A stretch of 64,000 bases of DNA, taken from Saccharum officinarum (taxonomy: Eukaryota > Streptophyta > Magnoliopsida > Poales > Poaceae). The stretch's first letter is position 1. Every line of letters starts with the position of its first letter. The stretch is from NCBI GenBank assembly GCA_020631735.1, contig CM036158.1, positions 87,351,248 to 87,415,247 of the forward strand, in the 5' to 3' direction. Under the pieces are notes generated by a model. That model searched no databases. It worked only from the letters and a program-made list of their open reading frames with translations, and was not told the origin of the DNA. Of this stretch, positions 9,709 through 22,445 are shown piece by piece. A program made the translations under genes and the position numbers.

Positions 9709-11115
9709 GAAAAGCACTCGAGCAATGCGACGTTCAATTTTCTGAGTCTCTGCGTCTGCCCAACAAGGTTTCTTCTTCTTGAGCCCAGAGCCCCACAAGT
9801 CCACAATTGTTGTATTTGTCAAAATCTTGCAATTAATCGATCAAGGTTAGGGATCACATCACATCACATGTATGGATTGCAAAATACAATAGGCCGGCAT
9901 CCGTCCAGGCTGGGCATTTAGACTCGAGATACCGCTGCCTGATTCTGAATGCAACACAACAGCGCGTCAGCACCCGTCCCCTTCGCAGGCTCGCGCATAG
10001 GCCTCCACGGCCACAACAACGCTGCAGGTGACTCTGGGCAAACCAAAGAGTCAAAATTGCAGCACCCCACAAAGGAGCGTGGACTCTGGGCACGTGATGA
10101 GATTGCATAAACAAAGACGAACCATACGTGCTACCTCCACAAAAGGTCTCCAAGTTCTTTGCAGAGTGAGATGAACTAGCACATAATATTAATACCATCT
10201 ATCTAATCTTTTTCAGGCACAGTTCAGGACGAGCAACGTTTATCAGCAGCTATGTTGTTGTGTCAAAAGGCAGGGTGATCTATATGGTCATATGAACATG
10301 ATCGGTCACTCTAGCCCACATAGTCTCGCATAGTAGTGACAGTTCAAGACGATCAGGGCATCTCAAGTTCTGAGAATAGTCATTGTCCGATTTGTCTCCG
10401 AGGTGGGAGAACACCCGTGGTTCTTGGTGCCCTTGCTCAATTCTCACGGTGGTGGCCTCCAAGATCTGGATGCCTCTGGCGTTTTCACAACATGCTTCCT
10501 GACAATTAGACAAGCAGCTTGTTACATGTACAAGAGAAGGATCGATGCTATATAGTTGAAGAGGAGTTTGAAAATGATTCTTTGAGTAGATGAAAGAGGT
10601 TTTTTTTGGCACATTTTTTAATGATTTTATTGTTCCTAACATTGGTGATTCATCTAGTAAAGCAGAATACTTATGTTCGGTGTCTGAAATGAATGTTTGT
10701 ATTTTGGAAATAAAATTTCATTATCTCATGAACTTAAATTGAAACCAATCAATAAAACAAATGCTTCATAGGTGAGGTGTTGAGGAGACCTTTCTGTCGG
10801 TATGTCCTACCAGGATATGTAGTGGACGGTTTATTCTCTTCTTCCTGATATGAATGACAGAGCCCCTATCCTTGGTTCCAAAAACAAACATGCCGAGAAA
10901 AAACTTGCTTCAGCTTCAGTTCAACCCAAGTATAGGAGTAATAAAGAAGATAATGTTAATTTTACAATTATTTCCCCCAGGTAATCAAATGCAACTGGGT
11001 GCATTCAAAGAAGCAGGAGATGAATACACGGATTAGGTACCTTCGCTGTGCTGTGGTCTGTGGGCCTCATGAGTCATGACTGTGGCACCCAGCTTTTGAG
11101 CTCTGTCACTAATTG
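9709..11115. other. Intergenic region with one exon-like open segment
   Basis: No recognised gene. The only exon-like segment is described separately at 10279-10504 on the minus strand. The rest is mixed-composition spacer downstream of the NT-C2 gene. Confidence 0.4.
10279..10504 (-). CDS. Hypothetical exon-like segment
   Basis: On the minus strand a CAG acceptor near 10505 is followed by about 75 open codons beginning EACCENARGIQILEATTV and ending at a TAG near 10280. The codon composition is balanced and not GC-driven, and the open frame stops cleanly. I recognise no family. It may be the last exon of an unseen gene, a captured gene fragment or chance. Low confidence. Confidence 0.2.
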
Positions 11116-14100
11116 CTAGAACCACCGTCCCCCCCTTTTGTTTGCATTTACGTTTTTAAGCTCCATCACTAATTCCTCCCGTTGGGCCTCTACTTCTGCA
11201 TACTGCAAGCTCATGTTCAGTAACCTGTCCTGCATGTCTTTTAGTTCTGATTCCAGTTGTGCTACTTTGTCATCATTATTCCCCTCACCATTCCTGCTCC
11301 CAGATTGCCGCTCTGCAGTGGGACTGTACAGGGTAAAAGTAACAATATGATCCACTAGGAGGTAGGCCGCAGCCAGGTCATGAATACTTCTGAAGATTTT
11401 TGCATATTTGGATCGCTAACACTGATTGACAGCCTATACCAGACAGTATGATAATACATTCTGCATTTTGACTCGAGCTAGCACTCATGCATACTGATTG
11501 ACAGCCTATGCCAGATTCATAACCGAAGCATTCTGCAGAGACAGCTAATGGTGACTCAGCGAGCTAGCACCAACTGCATACAGCCTATACCAATTCATAG
11601 AAAAAAAATTTTGTCCAGACTCTATAACAGTATTTCCTCTTTTGCAAGTACTTAGTATAACACCGACTATTTCAGGACACTAATGTTTAACATGACTGCC
11701 AAGATGGAGTTTTATTAACAGATTACTGGAAATTGATCAATCGTTGGATATGCATACATAATATTAAATCTTAGGGGCGAGTGTAAATTATCCCTCTTGT
11801 ACAAAGTTGGGAAAGGGATGGACAAGGTATGTGCTGAATTGCATTACCTCTTCACCTGTGTCCTATACATGCTATTTTCCTCCAGAGCTTCGGCAAGTCT
11901 GCTTTCCAATGAATGGATCTTTGCTTGCAGGTCTGATTCCTCATTAACTGGAGAACAACCTCCGTTGTCAGTAGCTAGATCATTGTTCCCCTAAAAAAAG
12001 TAAGGAAATAGCTGAGAGAAAGTAATCAAGTTGTTTTTCACTTTTCACATTTAAATCTAATAATTTAGCATAACAAAAGTTTCATATGTTTCACCATGCG
12101 TGCACACAAAAGTTCTTATTGAGAGACTTTTCACATTTAAATCAATACTTTTCACCTGAAAGCATACTGAATAAGAAATCTAAATTACTCACCTGTTTTA
12201 TGCTGCTCAGCTTTGCTTGCATGGATGTTTTACTTTGTTTGTCTCCATTGATCTTATTTGAAGTATCCTGCGTATATGAGACTTTGTCTGTTAACATGGC
12301 CTTTTGCACCTTTAGTTCATCACATTCTTCAGACATCAACCGAAGTAGCTCTTCTAGTCTTCCCTTTTCAAACTTAGCCTCATCAAGGGAACTTTGCACT
12401 TTCAAAAGTTCATCTTGGACACCTGCTATTTTCTGAACTTGAATTTTTAATCCAGAATTTTCTTCCATTATTTGCTGTTTCTCATAATCGCTAGATTTAT
12501 ATTTCAATTCTAATTCATTTGAAGTTATTCTTAAATTTTCTTCATTGGATTTAGCAGCTTCCATCAGTCTTCTCATATCCTCGGCATCTGTTTTCAGCAT
12601 TTCTTCATTTTGTTTCGACGCATTGAGTGAATCAGCGAGGGATTTAATCTTGCTTTTAGACTCCTTGCGTATATCTTCCAACTGAGACTCGTAATGTCTC
12701 AACTGCTCATTTACATCATGAAGATTAGCCTGAAGTTTTGCCTTGTCTGCTCGAAGGATGGAGGCCTCACGAATAGTATCCAGCATGGAACTTTCTTGGT
12801 CCTCGTGTGTTGAAGATAGTTGCGCAGTAAGGCTCATGACCTCCCTCTCAAGATTCTCTACCTCGATAGTCTTTTCTTTATCAATCTTGTTTAAAAGGAA
12901 ATGTGCACGATTTATCTTTTCTTCATGCTCCTTGTGCTCATGAAGTATATTCTCCAGTTCCAAGAGAAAAGATCGCTCTTTTGAAGATATATCTTTCTGA
13001 ATCGAAGAAAGTTTTACCTCTAGGAAGTCCACAGTTCTGCAAAAATCTGTGGTCTTTCTTTTTGAGTGCTCCAATTCCTGCTCTAGCTGTGTAGCACAAC
13101 TGTGCAATTCCAACTTTTCCTTCTTTAGATCATTCATCAATGCTTGAAGAGAGTTGCAATCTTCAATGAGATTATCAACTTTAGCCTGCAGTTTAGCATT
13201 CAATCTTCTTAGAGCCTCTGAATCCTCCTGTACTTCTGAAAATCTTTTCTGAAATTCTAATTGTTTTTGCTTCACTTCCACCTTTTGAGCTTCCAACTCT
13301 GATTGCTGCCATTCTACTTTATCCTTGAGATCTATGATCATTGTTCTAGAATCATCCATTTGCACTATACATGACTCGTACTCACTTGTCAGATTAGTCA
13401 ACTCAACCTCCATTCCAGAAATGGACTCCAATAATTCTAATTTTTCATCTTCCAGCCTTGATATATGCAACTCTAGTTCCACTTTGCAGATTTCAAGCTC
13501 ATGTATCTTCTGTCCAAGTACATTATCTATAAAGGCTTCCATTTCTAGTTTAGAATGCTGCAAGCCTTCAATTTCTTTTTCTTTGAGCTGAACTGTACCC
13601 TTCAACAGATTCAATTCAGATTCAGTGTCTCCTAGTTCTTCACTTCTTAACTGGTAGCCTCTTGCAATATTGATTTCCTCTCTCTCCAGCTCTGTAGCAC
13701 GGAAGCTACTTAGGTTCCCTCTGAGCTCAGATAATTCAAGACTTCTCTCTTTTAGCTCCTCTTGGCTTTTTTTGAGCTTCTCTTCTAGTTCTCTAGACTC
13801 CGATTGAAAATTCAACATCCTTAGCTCAAGGTCAGCACATTTTCTTTCTAGGTATTTTGCTCTAGATTTTGAAGTCCCAGAAAGATCTGTCGCATTTAAC
13901 ATTTCCTGAATATCAGAAATGCAAGAATCCTGTCCTTCGACCCCACTAACTTCTTTCAACTTTTGTATAAGCTCCATATTTTCCTCTGTTAATTCGGAAC
14001 AATCATTCTCAAGATCTTGCATTTGAACCTTCAAAAAATCATTCTCTTTTTCCAGTTCAAGATATATAGCAACAGAACTAGCACCACCTGCATTTTCTAT

Positions 14101-17100
14101 GCTGAGTACACGATCCAACTTCTCCCTCAATGCTACGATTTCATCTTCTTTTAGTGACATCTTCCTTTCCCACTCCGCATCTTCTTGAACCGACAATGCA
14201 TTCATGGGTACCTCATGATCAATCGCATTACTCATTTGAGTGAAATTGGAGATTTCTGTTCTTTGTGCTTCTATTGTTTCTTCCAGTTCTTGAAGAATAG
14301 AAACAAGCTCTATATTTGCATCTTGACTCTTCTTCAGTTGTGTTGTTAAGTTTTCATTTGATTCTCTCAGAAATTGCACCTCGTCTTTTAGTTCAAGCTG
14401 GACGTCTATTGCATCACCAGACCTGGGAATTCCAGTAACAGTTTGCCGTGCATTAGCCACCTCCAAAGACAATTTCAATTCTTCAATTTCTTGTCTCAGT
14501 GACTCTTGTTCGGCTTGTGAAGCAGAAAGTTCCAGCAATATCTCAGTCTGTTTCTTGGATTTTTCATCACATTCCTTCTGTAATGTCTCTAGATCATTTT
14601 TCAATTTTTGAGAATGGCTCTCCCACATTTGTGCCTCGTTAAGAAGTTCATCAATTGTTTCTTCAGCAGCGTCAAGGAGATCTTTGGATGAACCAGATGC
14701 CCCTGATGACAATTGAGCAAAACCACTCAAGGATGACTCATCGATACTCTCCTGCAGCATGTTTCGACCTGGAGTTTGATTACTGAAAGATGAATCATTA
14801 GATCTATAAATCAGATCACCACGACCCACACTGATATCGTCAATAAAAGAACTAGAAGTATCTTGCCTCTCTATGTACAATCCCTCATCAGAATCATTCC
14901 TTGGAGATGGTGAGAAGCTTGTATCCTGAAATACATTTCACAATCTATATTTGCGCATAGTAATCTTAATACTCCCTCCAGTTCAAAATACTTGCTTTAG
15001 CCTCTTTTACAATCTTCAAAATGCCTGTTACAACTAGGTAGCTTCAACATATTTTTTCCAGCCATAAGCCCATAACCTTCCTTAATTGTAACACCTAACT
15101 TATTTCTTCCTGTATGCACACTTTAGGGAAGACTAATTGAGGGTAGTATTGTCATTTAACCTACCTTCTTTTTTTATCGAACACGCAGGAGAGCTGTGCA
15201 TCTTTTATATTAGAGAGCAAAAAAGGGGAAAGAAACCCCATACAAGACAACCTACTTCCCTCCACTTTATCTACCTTCTTAGTTCTCGTCCCCATCTCTA
15301 AAACAAGTATTGTGAACCGCAGGGAGTAATTAATAACAAAAAAAGGAAGAGTTTTGAGCAATCGTACCCTAATCCCAACTTCATCTTGATGAAAACCACC
15401 TAAATGATTTGTTGATGAGAAATTAACATTCCTGGTGATCAAGTTATTAGAACCATCTGATTTGATGTCATCATTGCTTGGACTATTGCCAACAAAACAT
15501 GGAGATGGTCCATTCCATAGTTCCATACCAGTGTATGGGGAAAAAGGTAACAAAACAATAAACCTTCTATGAGAAGCCAAGAAAAAAGGTTGTACTGAGG
15601 TGATCACCTAAGACCTAAGATATAGCCAAAGCAACAATAGGAATCATCAAGTACCTTGATTTAGACTTTGTGCCAAGACACTGAATGTTAAGCTGCACAT
15701 AACAAAATTAGACATTAGTTTAAGTAAATATATGTTAAAATAAATGTATTTCTTCTGCTGAGAGATTCTCAAACTAGACAAACCGAGGTGGTTCCCTCTA
15801 GAAAACCACTTAAACCCAACTAAACCCAATGAGAGAAATGTTGTGACCTCTCGTAATGGTATAAACTGCTTAGCAACCACTTGAAACATCAAAATGCATA
15901 GTATTTAGTATTTTTGTTCATTGGATGGGAAAAATGCAAACTTTGTGTAAATTGTAAGATGCGTGAACATCTTGGAATCCAAAAGCTTTAGTATCTTCAT
16001 TTATTGGACAGAGAAGCATACAATCTGCGATCTTTTCACAAAGACAAAAAAATTTACACGGAAAGTTGATCTGTGAGCTCTTTGCAAGATATAACTGGTC
16101 AAATCAAATGGAATACGGAGTTACGGACTATATCGTAGATACACTACACAGTGTGTGCACTCCTAGTAAGACTGTTGCATGCAAGGAGTAGCAAACCATA
16201 AGCTACAGTATATTATTAATTAAGCACAAGCACTGCTGCAATACAAAGTGAAGGCAATGGCCTAATCAAATCACCGTCAGCATCAATGAGTATACAACAT
16301 CCAGCTAATTTTGATGCCAGGTCACAAGAATAGCAAACTACTTCAGAGAATAGCAAAGTAACACAATTTATGCAGGTCAAGAGAACATCAAATTACTTTG
16401 ACTTATTCGGCAATACTTTAGTTTGAAGCATAACTACATAACTAAAAGAATGGTGAAACAAGTAAATCATATGAAAATACCAAACTTTTGGAAATTGTGT
16501 AGGGGGGGAAACAGAACACCTATTGAAACCAACCTGTAAAACTGTTCCGGAATTGCATTTCTTCAATGGCAATGAGATTGCAGTTGAGTCTTCTAAATCT
16601 GAACTTAAATAGTTAGTCAGGTTTAGAAAAACTTCCCCGAGAATAGCACCTTTTGTTGATCCCTGTTACAGGTAATGTTTTGCAAGTAACACTACAATAT
16701 AGTATATAGGCAAAAATCCCATAGACAAGTAATAAAGAAAACATGTGTATAGCAACAACACTATACCATGGAAACAGCAATCCTACATTGACAATCCTCA
16801 TATTCTTTTGACACTTCATCTTGAGAAAACCATATTGATTCCAGGATCGAGTCAGGCCATTGGCAGATTCCATTTCGAGCGGCAGCTTTACTGGACCTGG
16901 CAATTGTTTTGCCTGTGTCCACTGAGATTATAGAAAGTAACAGCCTGTCAGATACTACTGGCACCTGTTCAGAAACAATAAATTAGAAGATAACATTAAC
17001 AAACTTATCTCACTGGTAACTATTGAACAAGTGCCAATTAATTGTTCAAAAAAATAAACTCGAGTACTGGACATCACACAACATCACCACTGAATTCAAA

Positions 17101-17944
17101 AGCATAACTGGTGTTTCTATTTCACTATCATGGAACAAATGAAATAGCACATGTATTGTTTCCTCTGTATGTTTTATGATGCGTGCCACCATGCCTATTC
17201 TGAGTAAAATGAGTACAACTGCCGAGCATTAAATGTCAGAGAGTCAGAGACCCTTTATGCAATCAAAGTTGCAATCAATCTGGGTTCCAATCACTGCTTA
17301 AAGCTGCATGCTCATTACAATCAGGAATAGCATAGAAGCACACTCAACAAATAATGAGATGGAGCCATCTACAGATGCCTCCACTATGGTCTGCACAATA
17401 AAAAAGAAAGCATAATTATCTCAAGGTAGCGAAAAAATGATCATTAAATAATCTCCTGATTTATTGATCTAGATTTTGATGACTAGCATTGTCTTCTCTT
17501 ATTGAATCTAACTGCAAAGTGACAACGCCAAGGAGGAAACTCTTTTCTATTACAGAGAGTGCATATGTACACTTCACGCTGCCAAGCAACGCATGCTAAG
17601 ATTAAATTCAGTCATTCAATGGGTTACCAAGCGATTGTCTGATCCATCACGCGAGGACAAATCGCCGCATCACGTGGCAGTAACCCATCATCAACGACAT
17701 TTTTTTTGTAAACCCCGAATTCAAACGGCTCAATGTTGAGCTGCGATTCTTGCCCCCACCCTAAAAAAAATTCCCAATGCATACACTCTAGCAATGGAAC
17801 CAACGACCGCTCGGCCTCACCGAATCGCCGAACTCGCAACGCGTAACAATGAGAGAAACAAACAAAAGTCACCTGGACGGCGCGGAGGCCGGAGAACCTG
17901 AACTCCACTCGCTCCCCAAGCCGGCGGCGGTTCAGCCTCGACAT
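11116..17944 (-). CDS. NT-C2 domain, long coiled-coil protein (myosin heavy chain-related type), 1211 aa
   Basis: Eight exons join in frame: 17944-17873, 16964-16767, 16662-16534, 15692-15655, 15482-15368, 14925-12193, 11990-11848 and 11323-11116 (total 3636 nt with stop). Each intron starts with GT and ends with AG. Residues about 8-145 form an NT-C2 (EEIG1/EHBP1-type) domain, with LRAVQVPVVSDRLLLSIISV, GICQWPDSILES, ILGEVFLNLTNYLSS and LPLKKCNSGTVLQ. This lipid-binding-like C2 fold is thought to target such proteins to membranes. A Ser/Asn-rich linker follows, then about 900 residues of almost continuous heptad coiled coil, nearly all in one 2.7-kb exon. The C terminus (MQDRLLNMSLQYAEVEAQREELVMELKNV) matches what I remember of plant relatives annotated as myosin heavy chain-related or sporulation-specific protein 15-like. 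It is not a motor. An in-frame upstream ATG at 18025 would add 27 residues; I chose 17944 because relatives begin shortly before the NT-C2 strand. Confidence 0.9.
14972..15326. mobile_element. Stowaway MITE in intron 5 of the NT-C2 gene
   Basis: The left end is CTCCCTCCAGTTCAAAATAC and the right end is TTGTGAACCGCAGGGAG, with TA at 14970-14971 and 15327-15328. The inverted ends match over about 28 bp with few mismatches. A 100-bp insertion lies inside it (15171-15270). Confidence 0.85.
15171..15270 (-). mobile_element. Short L1-type LINE 3'-end insertion nested in the Stowaway
   Basis: Flanking 10-bp duplications CTACCTTCTT lie at 15161-15170 and 15271-15280. On the minus strand the insert ends in an A run. 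On the plus strand it starts TTTTTATCGAACACGCAGGA, a sequence I associate with 3' ends of grass L1 elements. This pattern fits target-primed reverse transcription with extreme 5' truncation. Confidence 0.7.
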
Positions 17945-18630
17945 CCAGCCCTCACCTCCGTCGCCGCTTGGGCGTGCGTGCGTGCTCGCGCCCGAATGGC
18001 CGCAATCAATCTGGGCCCCATTCACTGCACCCTGCTCCGCGCCATGGCGCTATACCTGCATGGATCATTGCGACATGCATGCGGTGGGAAAGGATTTGGG
18101 GAACCAAGCCGAGGATCGTCGGGTCGGAGCGGTGAAGAGGGTCGCCTTTTTTTAGCTATACAAGTTTTACGGCGGTTGGAATGTGCGCACAAAAATTGTT
18201 CGGGAAACAATATTAACAACTTTTCGGGAAAACTGGGAGAAATATCACTTGTGTGGGCTGAACTCCGACTTGGCCGAAACCTCTTGATTGGGCCGAACTC
18301 TAGCTTACGTGGGCCGAAGAGGCGTCGTTGGTCGGAAGGCACCCGATGATCGGCGGCCTACTGTTCCCCCGCGTGGTTCTCCCGTGTCCTCTCTCTAGTG
18401 GCGACGGCTGAGCGAACCCCCGCCACCGCCAACGCCGCCGCCACCGCCCTACGCCAGTCGCCAGGTGCTCAGGTTTCCATCTTCGGCCCTTCACCGGCGA
18501 CCAGCAGTCCAGCACCCAAGAGGTACGCCCACCCCTTCTCTTCCGTTCCTGCTGCGCGGAACCGAGCACTCAGACCCTAGGTTAAGCTATTTGCATTCGG
18601 ATACTTTTTTTTTGCTAGCTAATTTTTAGT
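17945..18630. other. 5' flank of the NT-C2 gene; possible divergent transcript start
   Basis: Contains the NT-C2 5' UTR and promoter on the minus strand. At about 18370-18530 lies a GC-rich, exon-like plus-strand segment ending in a good donor (AAGAG|GTACGC). It could be a non-coding first exon transcribed in the opposite direction. No protein family is recognised. Confidence 0.35.
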
Positions 18631-18826
18631 AGGGGTGTTTGGATTCACCTGATAGTGAATTTTAGATATATACAAACTATTAGCACATAGTAGCAACTCC
18701 AAATCTGCTAATCTGCTAATGCAACTAATAGTTACCAGCCCACCAACTAATAATTAGCAGGTCTGTTTGGATCCACTAGTACTAATTTTAGCTGCAAATT
18801 TTTAGTGCAAATGGACCCAAACAGGA
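18631..18826. mobile_element. MITE-like element with TGTTTGGAT ends
   Basis: The left end is GGGGTGTTTGGATTCACC and the right end is GGACCCAAACAGG. An internal GTCTGTTTGGATCCACTAGT near 18762 suggests two related termini side by side. AT-rich and non-coding. Confidence 0.45.
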
Positions 18827-19322
18827 CATGGGTAATACATGTTTTGTGCCTATAAACTTCATTTTTTTCTTTTTCTTTTTCTTTTTACAAAAAATATTGG
18901 GTGTGCATGTGTATACCCATGTCCTTTACTGGGTTCGCCCCCTGGTTGCAGTTATGTTCCAGGCTTCCAGCGACAAGCCTTGATCTCTGGCCCATTTCTG
19001 CACATAGAAGTAGGAAATACAAGTGTAGGATGTTGGCATGTTGCAGCTTATCTGAGAGAACCATCATGATTAGATACTAACCCATGACCAACGAGCTGGG
19101 AAGCAAGGGGCAGTTGCTAAAGTCCTCAAGTTGGTGTTAGTAGTAGCAGCAGAGGCAAGAAAAAACTTTGGCAGTGGCGATTCTAAACATGAGTAGTCTT
19201 TTTTTCTCCCAAGTGATGCCTTGATGTACTTTAGCCCATTTCTGATCCTATCCTACTAAATTAGGGTAAGTATGCTGAGAAAAAAATTACCATCGTAGAT
19301 TCACAGCGTATTATTTTCTCTA
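18827..19322. other. Spacer before the LINE
   Basis: Nothing recognisable; AT-rich with T runs near 18865-18890 and 19200. Confidence 0.4.
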
Positions 19323-19439
19323 CAGCAACAACAACAACATAGCCTTTTGTCCCAAGCAAGTTGGGGTAGGTTAGAGATGAAACCCAAAAGAGATGAGAAA
19401 CAGGGAGACGTATAAAGGGCACAATACAGAAAGAGGTTA

Positions 19440-22335
19440 CGGTTCAGGCACGTTGATTGCCAGTCTCCAAGCGCTCCTGTCCATAGCTAAATCCTTGGAG
19501 ATATTCCACTCCTTAAGGTCTCTCTTAACGGACTCGTCCCAAGTTAGTTTAGGTCGACCTGTACCGCTCTTTACATTATCGGCCCGCTTTAGAACCCCAC
19601 TACGCACCGGCGCCTCAGGAGGCCTCCGTTAGACATGTCCAAACCATCTCAACCGATGTTGAATCAATTTCTCCTCAATTGGTGCCACCCTAACCCTATC
19701 CCGAATATCGTCGTTCCGGACTCTATCCCTCCTTGTGTGCCCACAACACCAACGCAACATACGTATCTCTGCTACACTCAATTGCTGGACATGTCGCCTT
19801 TTTATAGGCCAACACTCAGCACCGTATAATATCGCCGGGCGAATCGCCGTCCTATAGAACTTCCCTTTCAGCTTCTGAGGCACACTTTTGTCACAGAGGA
19901 CGTCAGAAGCTTGACTCTATTTCAACTAGCCGGCTGAAATTCTATGCCTAACATCTTCATCAATGTCGCCATTCTTTTGTAGCATCGATCTTAAATACCG
20001 AAAAGTATCCTTCTTGGCCACCACTTGCCCATCGAGGCTAACGTCTCCCTCCTCATGCCCAGTCGCGCTGAAATCGCACCTCATGTACTCAGTCTTGGTC
20101 CTACTAAGTTTGAACCCTTTCGACTCTAACGTGTGCCTCCATAGTTCTAACTTCCTATTAACCCCTGTCCTACTATCGTCAACTAGCACCACATGATCAA
20201 CAAAGAGCATACACCAAGGGATATCACCTTGTATGTCCCTTGTGACCTCATCCATCACCAAAGCAAATAAATAAGGGCTCAAAGCTGACCCCTGATGCAG
20301 TCCTATTTTAATTGGAAAGTCACTGGTGTCACCATCACATGTTCGGACAAACGTCACCTCATCCCTATACATATCCTTGATGAGCGTAACGTACTTAGTT
20401 GGGACTTTGTGCTTTTTCAAGGCCCATCACATGACATTTCTCGGTACTTTGTCATATGCCTTCTCGAGGTCAATAAAGACCATGTGTAAGTCCTTCTGCT
20501 CCCTATATCTCTCCATCAATTGTCGTAATAAGAAAATCGCCTCTATGGTCGACCTAACAGGCATGAACCCAAACTGATTTTGGGTCACACGTGTCACTCT
20601 CTTTAGGCGATGCTCGATAACCCTCTCCCAGAGCTTCATCGTATGGCTCATCAACTTAATCCCACGGTAGTTAGTACAACTTTGAACATCTCCCTTGTTC
20701 TTGAAGATAGGTACTAATATACTTCTCCTCCATTCTTCAGGCATCTTGTTAGACCGAAAAATAAGGTTAAAAAACTTAGTTAACCATACTATCGCTCTGG
20801 CGTCTAGGCATCTCCACACCTCAATGGGGATACTATCAGGGCCTATCGTTTTACCTCCCTTCATCCTCTTCAAAGCCTCTCCGATCTCTGCCTCCTGAAT
20901 TCTCTTCACAAAGCGTCTGTTGGTATCGTCAAATGAGTCATCCAACTCAAGGGTAGGACCCTCATTCTCCCCATTAAACAACTTGTCAAAGTACTCTCTC
21001 CATCTGTCCTTGATCTCCTCATCCTTCACCAGAAGTCGATCTGTCCCATCCTTGATGTATTTTATTTGGTTGATGTCCCTTATCTTCCTCTCGTGATCCT
21101 AGCCATCCTATAAATGTCATTCTCCCCTTCCTTCGTGCCTAGCCGTTGATAAATGCCATCATACGCCTGACCTTTAGCTACACTCACAGCTCGCTTTGCA
21201 ACCCTTTTCGCTATTTTATAGCTCTTTGCACCTCGTCATTCCACCACCATGTGTCTTTCGCTTCCTGTTTGCCTCCCCTGCTCAAGCCAAACACTTCCGA
21301 AACCACCTTCTGGACACATGTTGTCATCTTTAGCCACATGTCGTCGGCATCTTCTTCTTCTTCCCAAGGCCCCTCGCCTAGCATCCTCTCCTTAAACATT
21401 TGCGTTGCTTCCCCTCTAAGCTTCCACCACTTCGTTCTCGCAATCTTGGCCCGTTTGTCCCGGTGGACACGTACCCGAAAGCAAAAGTCCGCCACCACAA
21501 GCTTGTGTTGAGGGACAACACTCCCCTTACAATCAAAGCAAGCACGTCTATCCCCCCTCCTTGCAAGGATAAAGTCGGTCTGGCTCGAGTGTTGTCCACT
21601 ACGAAAGGTCACTAGATGAGATTCTCTTTTCCTAAACAGGGTGTTCGCTATCAACAAGTCATAGGCCAACGCGAAGTTCAAAACATCCTCCCCCTCTTGA
21701 TTCCTACTACCATACCCGAACCCCCCGTGCACCCGCTCGAAACCTACATTAGTCACACTAACATGGCCATTGAGGTCTCCTCCTATGAAGAGTTTTTCGC
21801 TGATAGGCACGGTACTAACCATGCTATCAAGATCTTCCCAAAACTGGCTCTTGGTGCCCTCGCTAAGACCTACCCGAGGGGCATAGGCACTGATCACATT
21901 CAGAGCTGAATCTCTAACTACCAGCCTGACCAAGATAATCCGGTTGCCTTGCCTCCTAACATCAACGACTCCATCCTTAAGGCTCCTATCGATCAAGATG
22001 CCTACACCATTCCTACCCGATATTGTCCCCGTGTACCAAAGTTTGAAGCCAGTATCCTCCACCTCCTTCGCCTTCTGGCCCTTCCATTTAGTCTCCTGAA
22101 CGCATAGAATATTTACACGCCTTCTAATTACTGCATCGACTAGCTCTCTTAGCTTACCCGTTAGGGACCCTACGTTCCAGCTACCTAGATGAATCTTAGT
22201 TGGCTCGCCTAGCTTCCTTACCCTTCGCACCCGTCGAGGAAAGTGCGAAGACCCTTGCTCATTTTTCACTACACCCGGGCGTAGATGTAGCGCGCCACTA
22301 AGGTTGCGACGGCCCGACCCTTGCTCATTTTTCAT
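19440..22335 (-). pseudogene. RTE LINE polyprotein, endonuclease plus reverse transcriptase, broken
   Basis: The endonuclease part (22335-21211) shows SWNVGSLTGK, the catalytic-Glu motif QETKWKG, GGDLNGH and SQTDFILARR. The RT part (about 21029-19926) shows [39 protein letters not shown] and [11 protein letters not shown], then a C-terminal [18 protein letters not shown] block. There are several disabling changes. The catalytic FADD box reads FVDH (near 20195), losing one metal-binding Asp. A Trp codon has become TGA after PRNVM (near 20425). A Gln codon has become TAA after WFGHV (near 19630; the copy at 42.5 kb keeps Gln there). A frame break separates endonuclease from RT near 21030-21210. 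Confidence 0.88.
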
Positions 22336-22445
22336 CGTACCCGGGTCACGATACGACGCACCACTAAGGGGATGACGACCCGGCCCTTACCCATTTAACA
22401 CCACACCCGGGTTCCGATGTAGCGCGTCGCTAAGAGGGTTACGCC
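22245..22445 (-). repeat. Tandem repeats at the LINE 5' end, about 80-bp unit
   Basis: Three diverged copies share the plus-strand words CCCTTGCTCATTTTTCA (CCCTTACCCATTTAACA in the third), ACCCGGG, GATGTAGCGCG or CGATACGACGC, and CACTAAG. The translated frame of the LINE starts within them (KNEQGS repeated twice). They probably represent 5' UTR promoter monomers. Confidence 0.7.

Larger units (their letters stand above)
19323..22445 (-). mobile_element. RTE-clade LINE, nearly full length, inactive
   Basis: A non-LTR retrotransposon read on the minus strand. Its 3' end at 19323 is a TTG-type microsatellite tail (ACAACAACAACA on the plus strand), characteristic of RTE elements. It encodes an apurinic-type endonuclease followed by reverse transcriptase. 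The 5' end carries about three tandem copies of an 80-bp unit (22245-22445). Target duplications were not found with certainty. A 5'-truncated relative lies at 42235-42742. Confidence 0.85.

Noticed and set aside
22245..22445. CRISPR-like direct repeats
   Set aside because: Only three diverged 80-bp tandem copies at a LINE 5' end in a plant genome.
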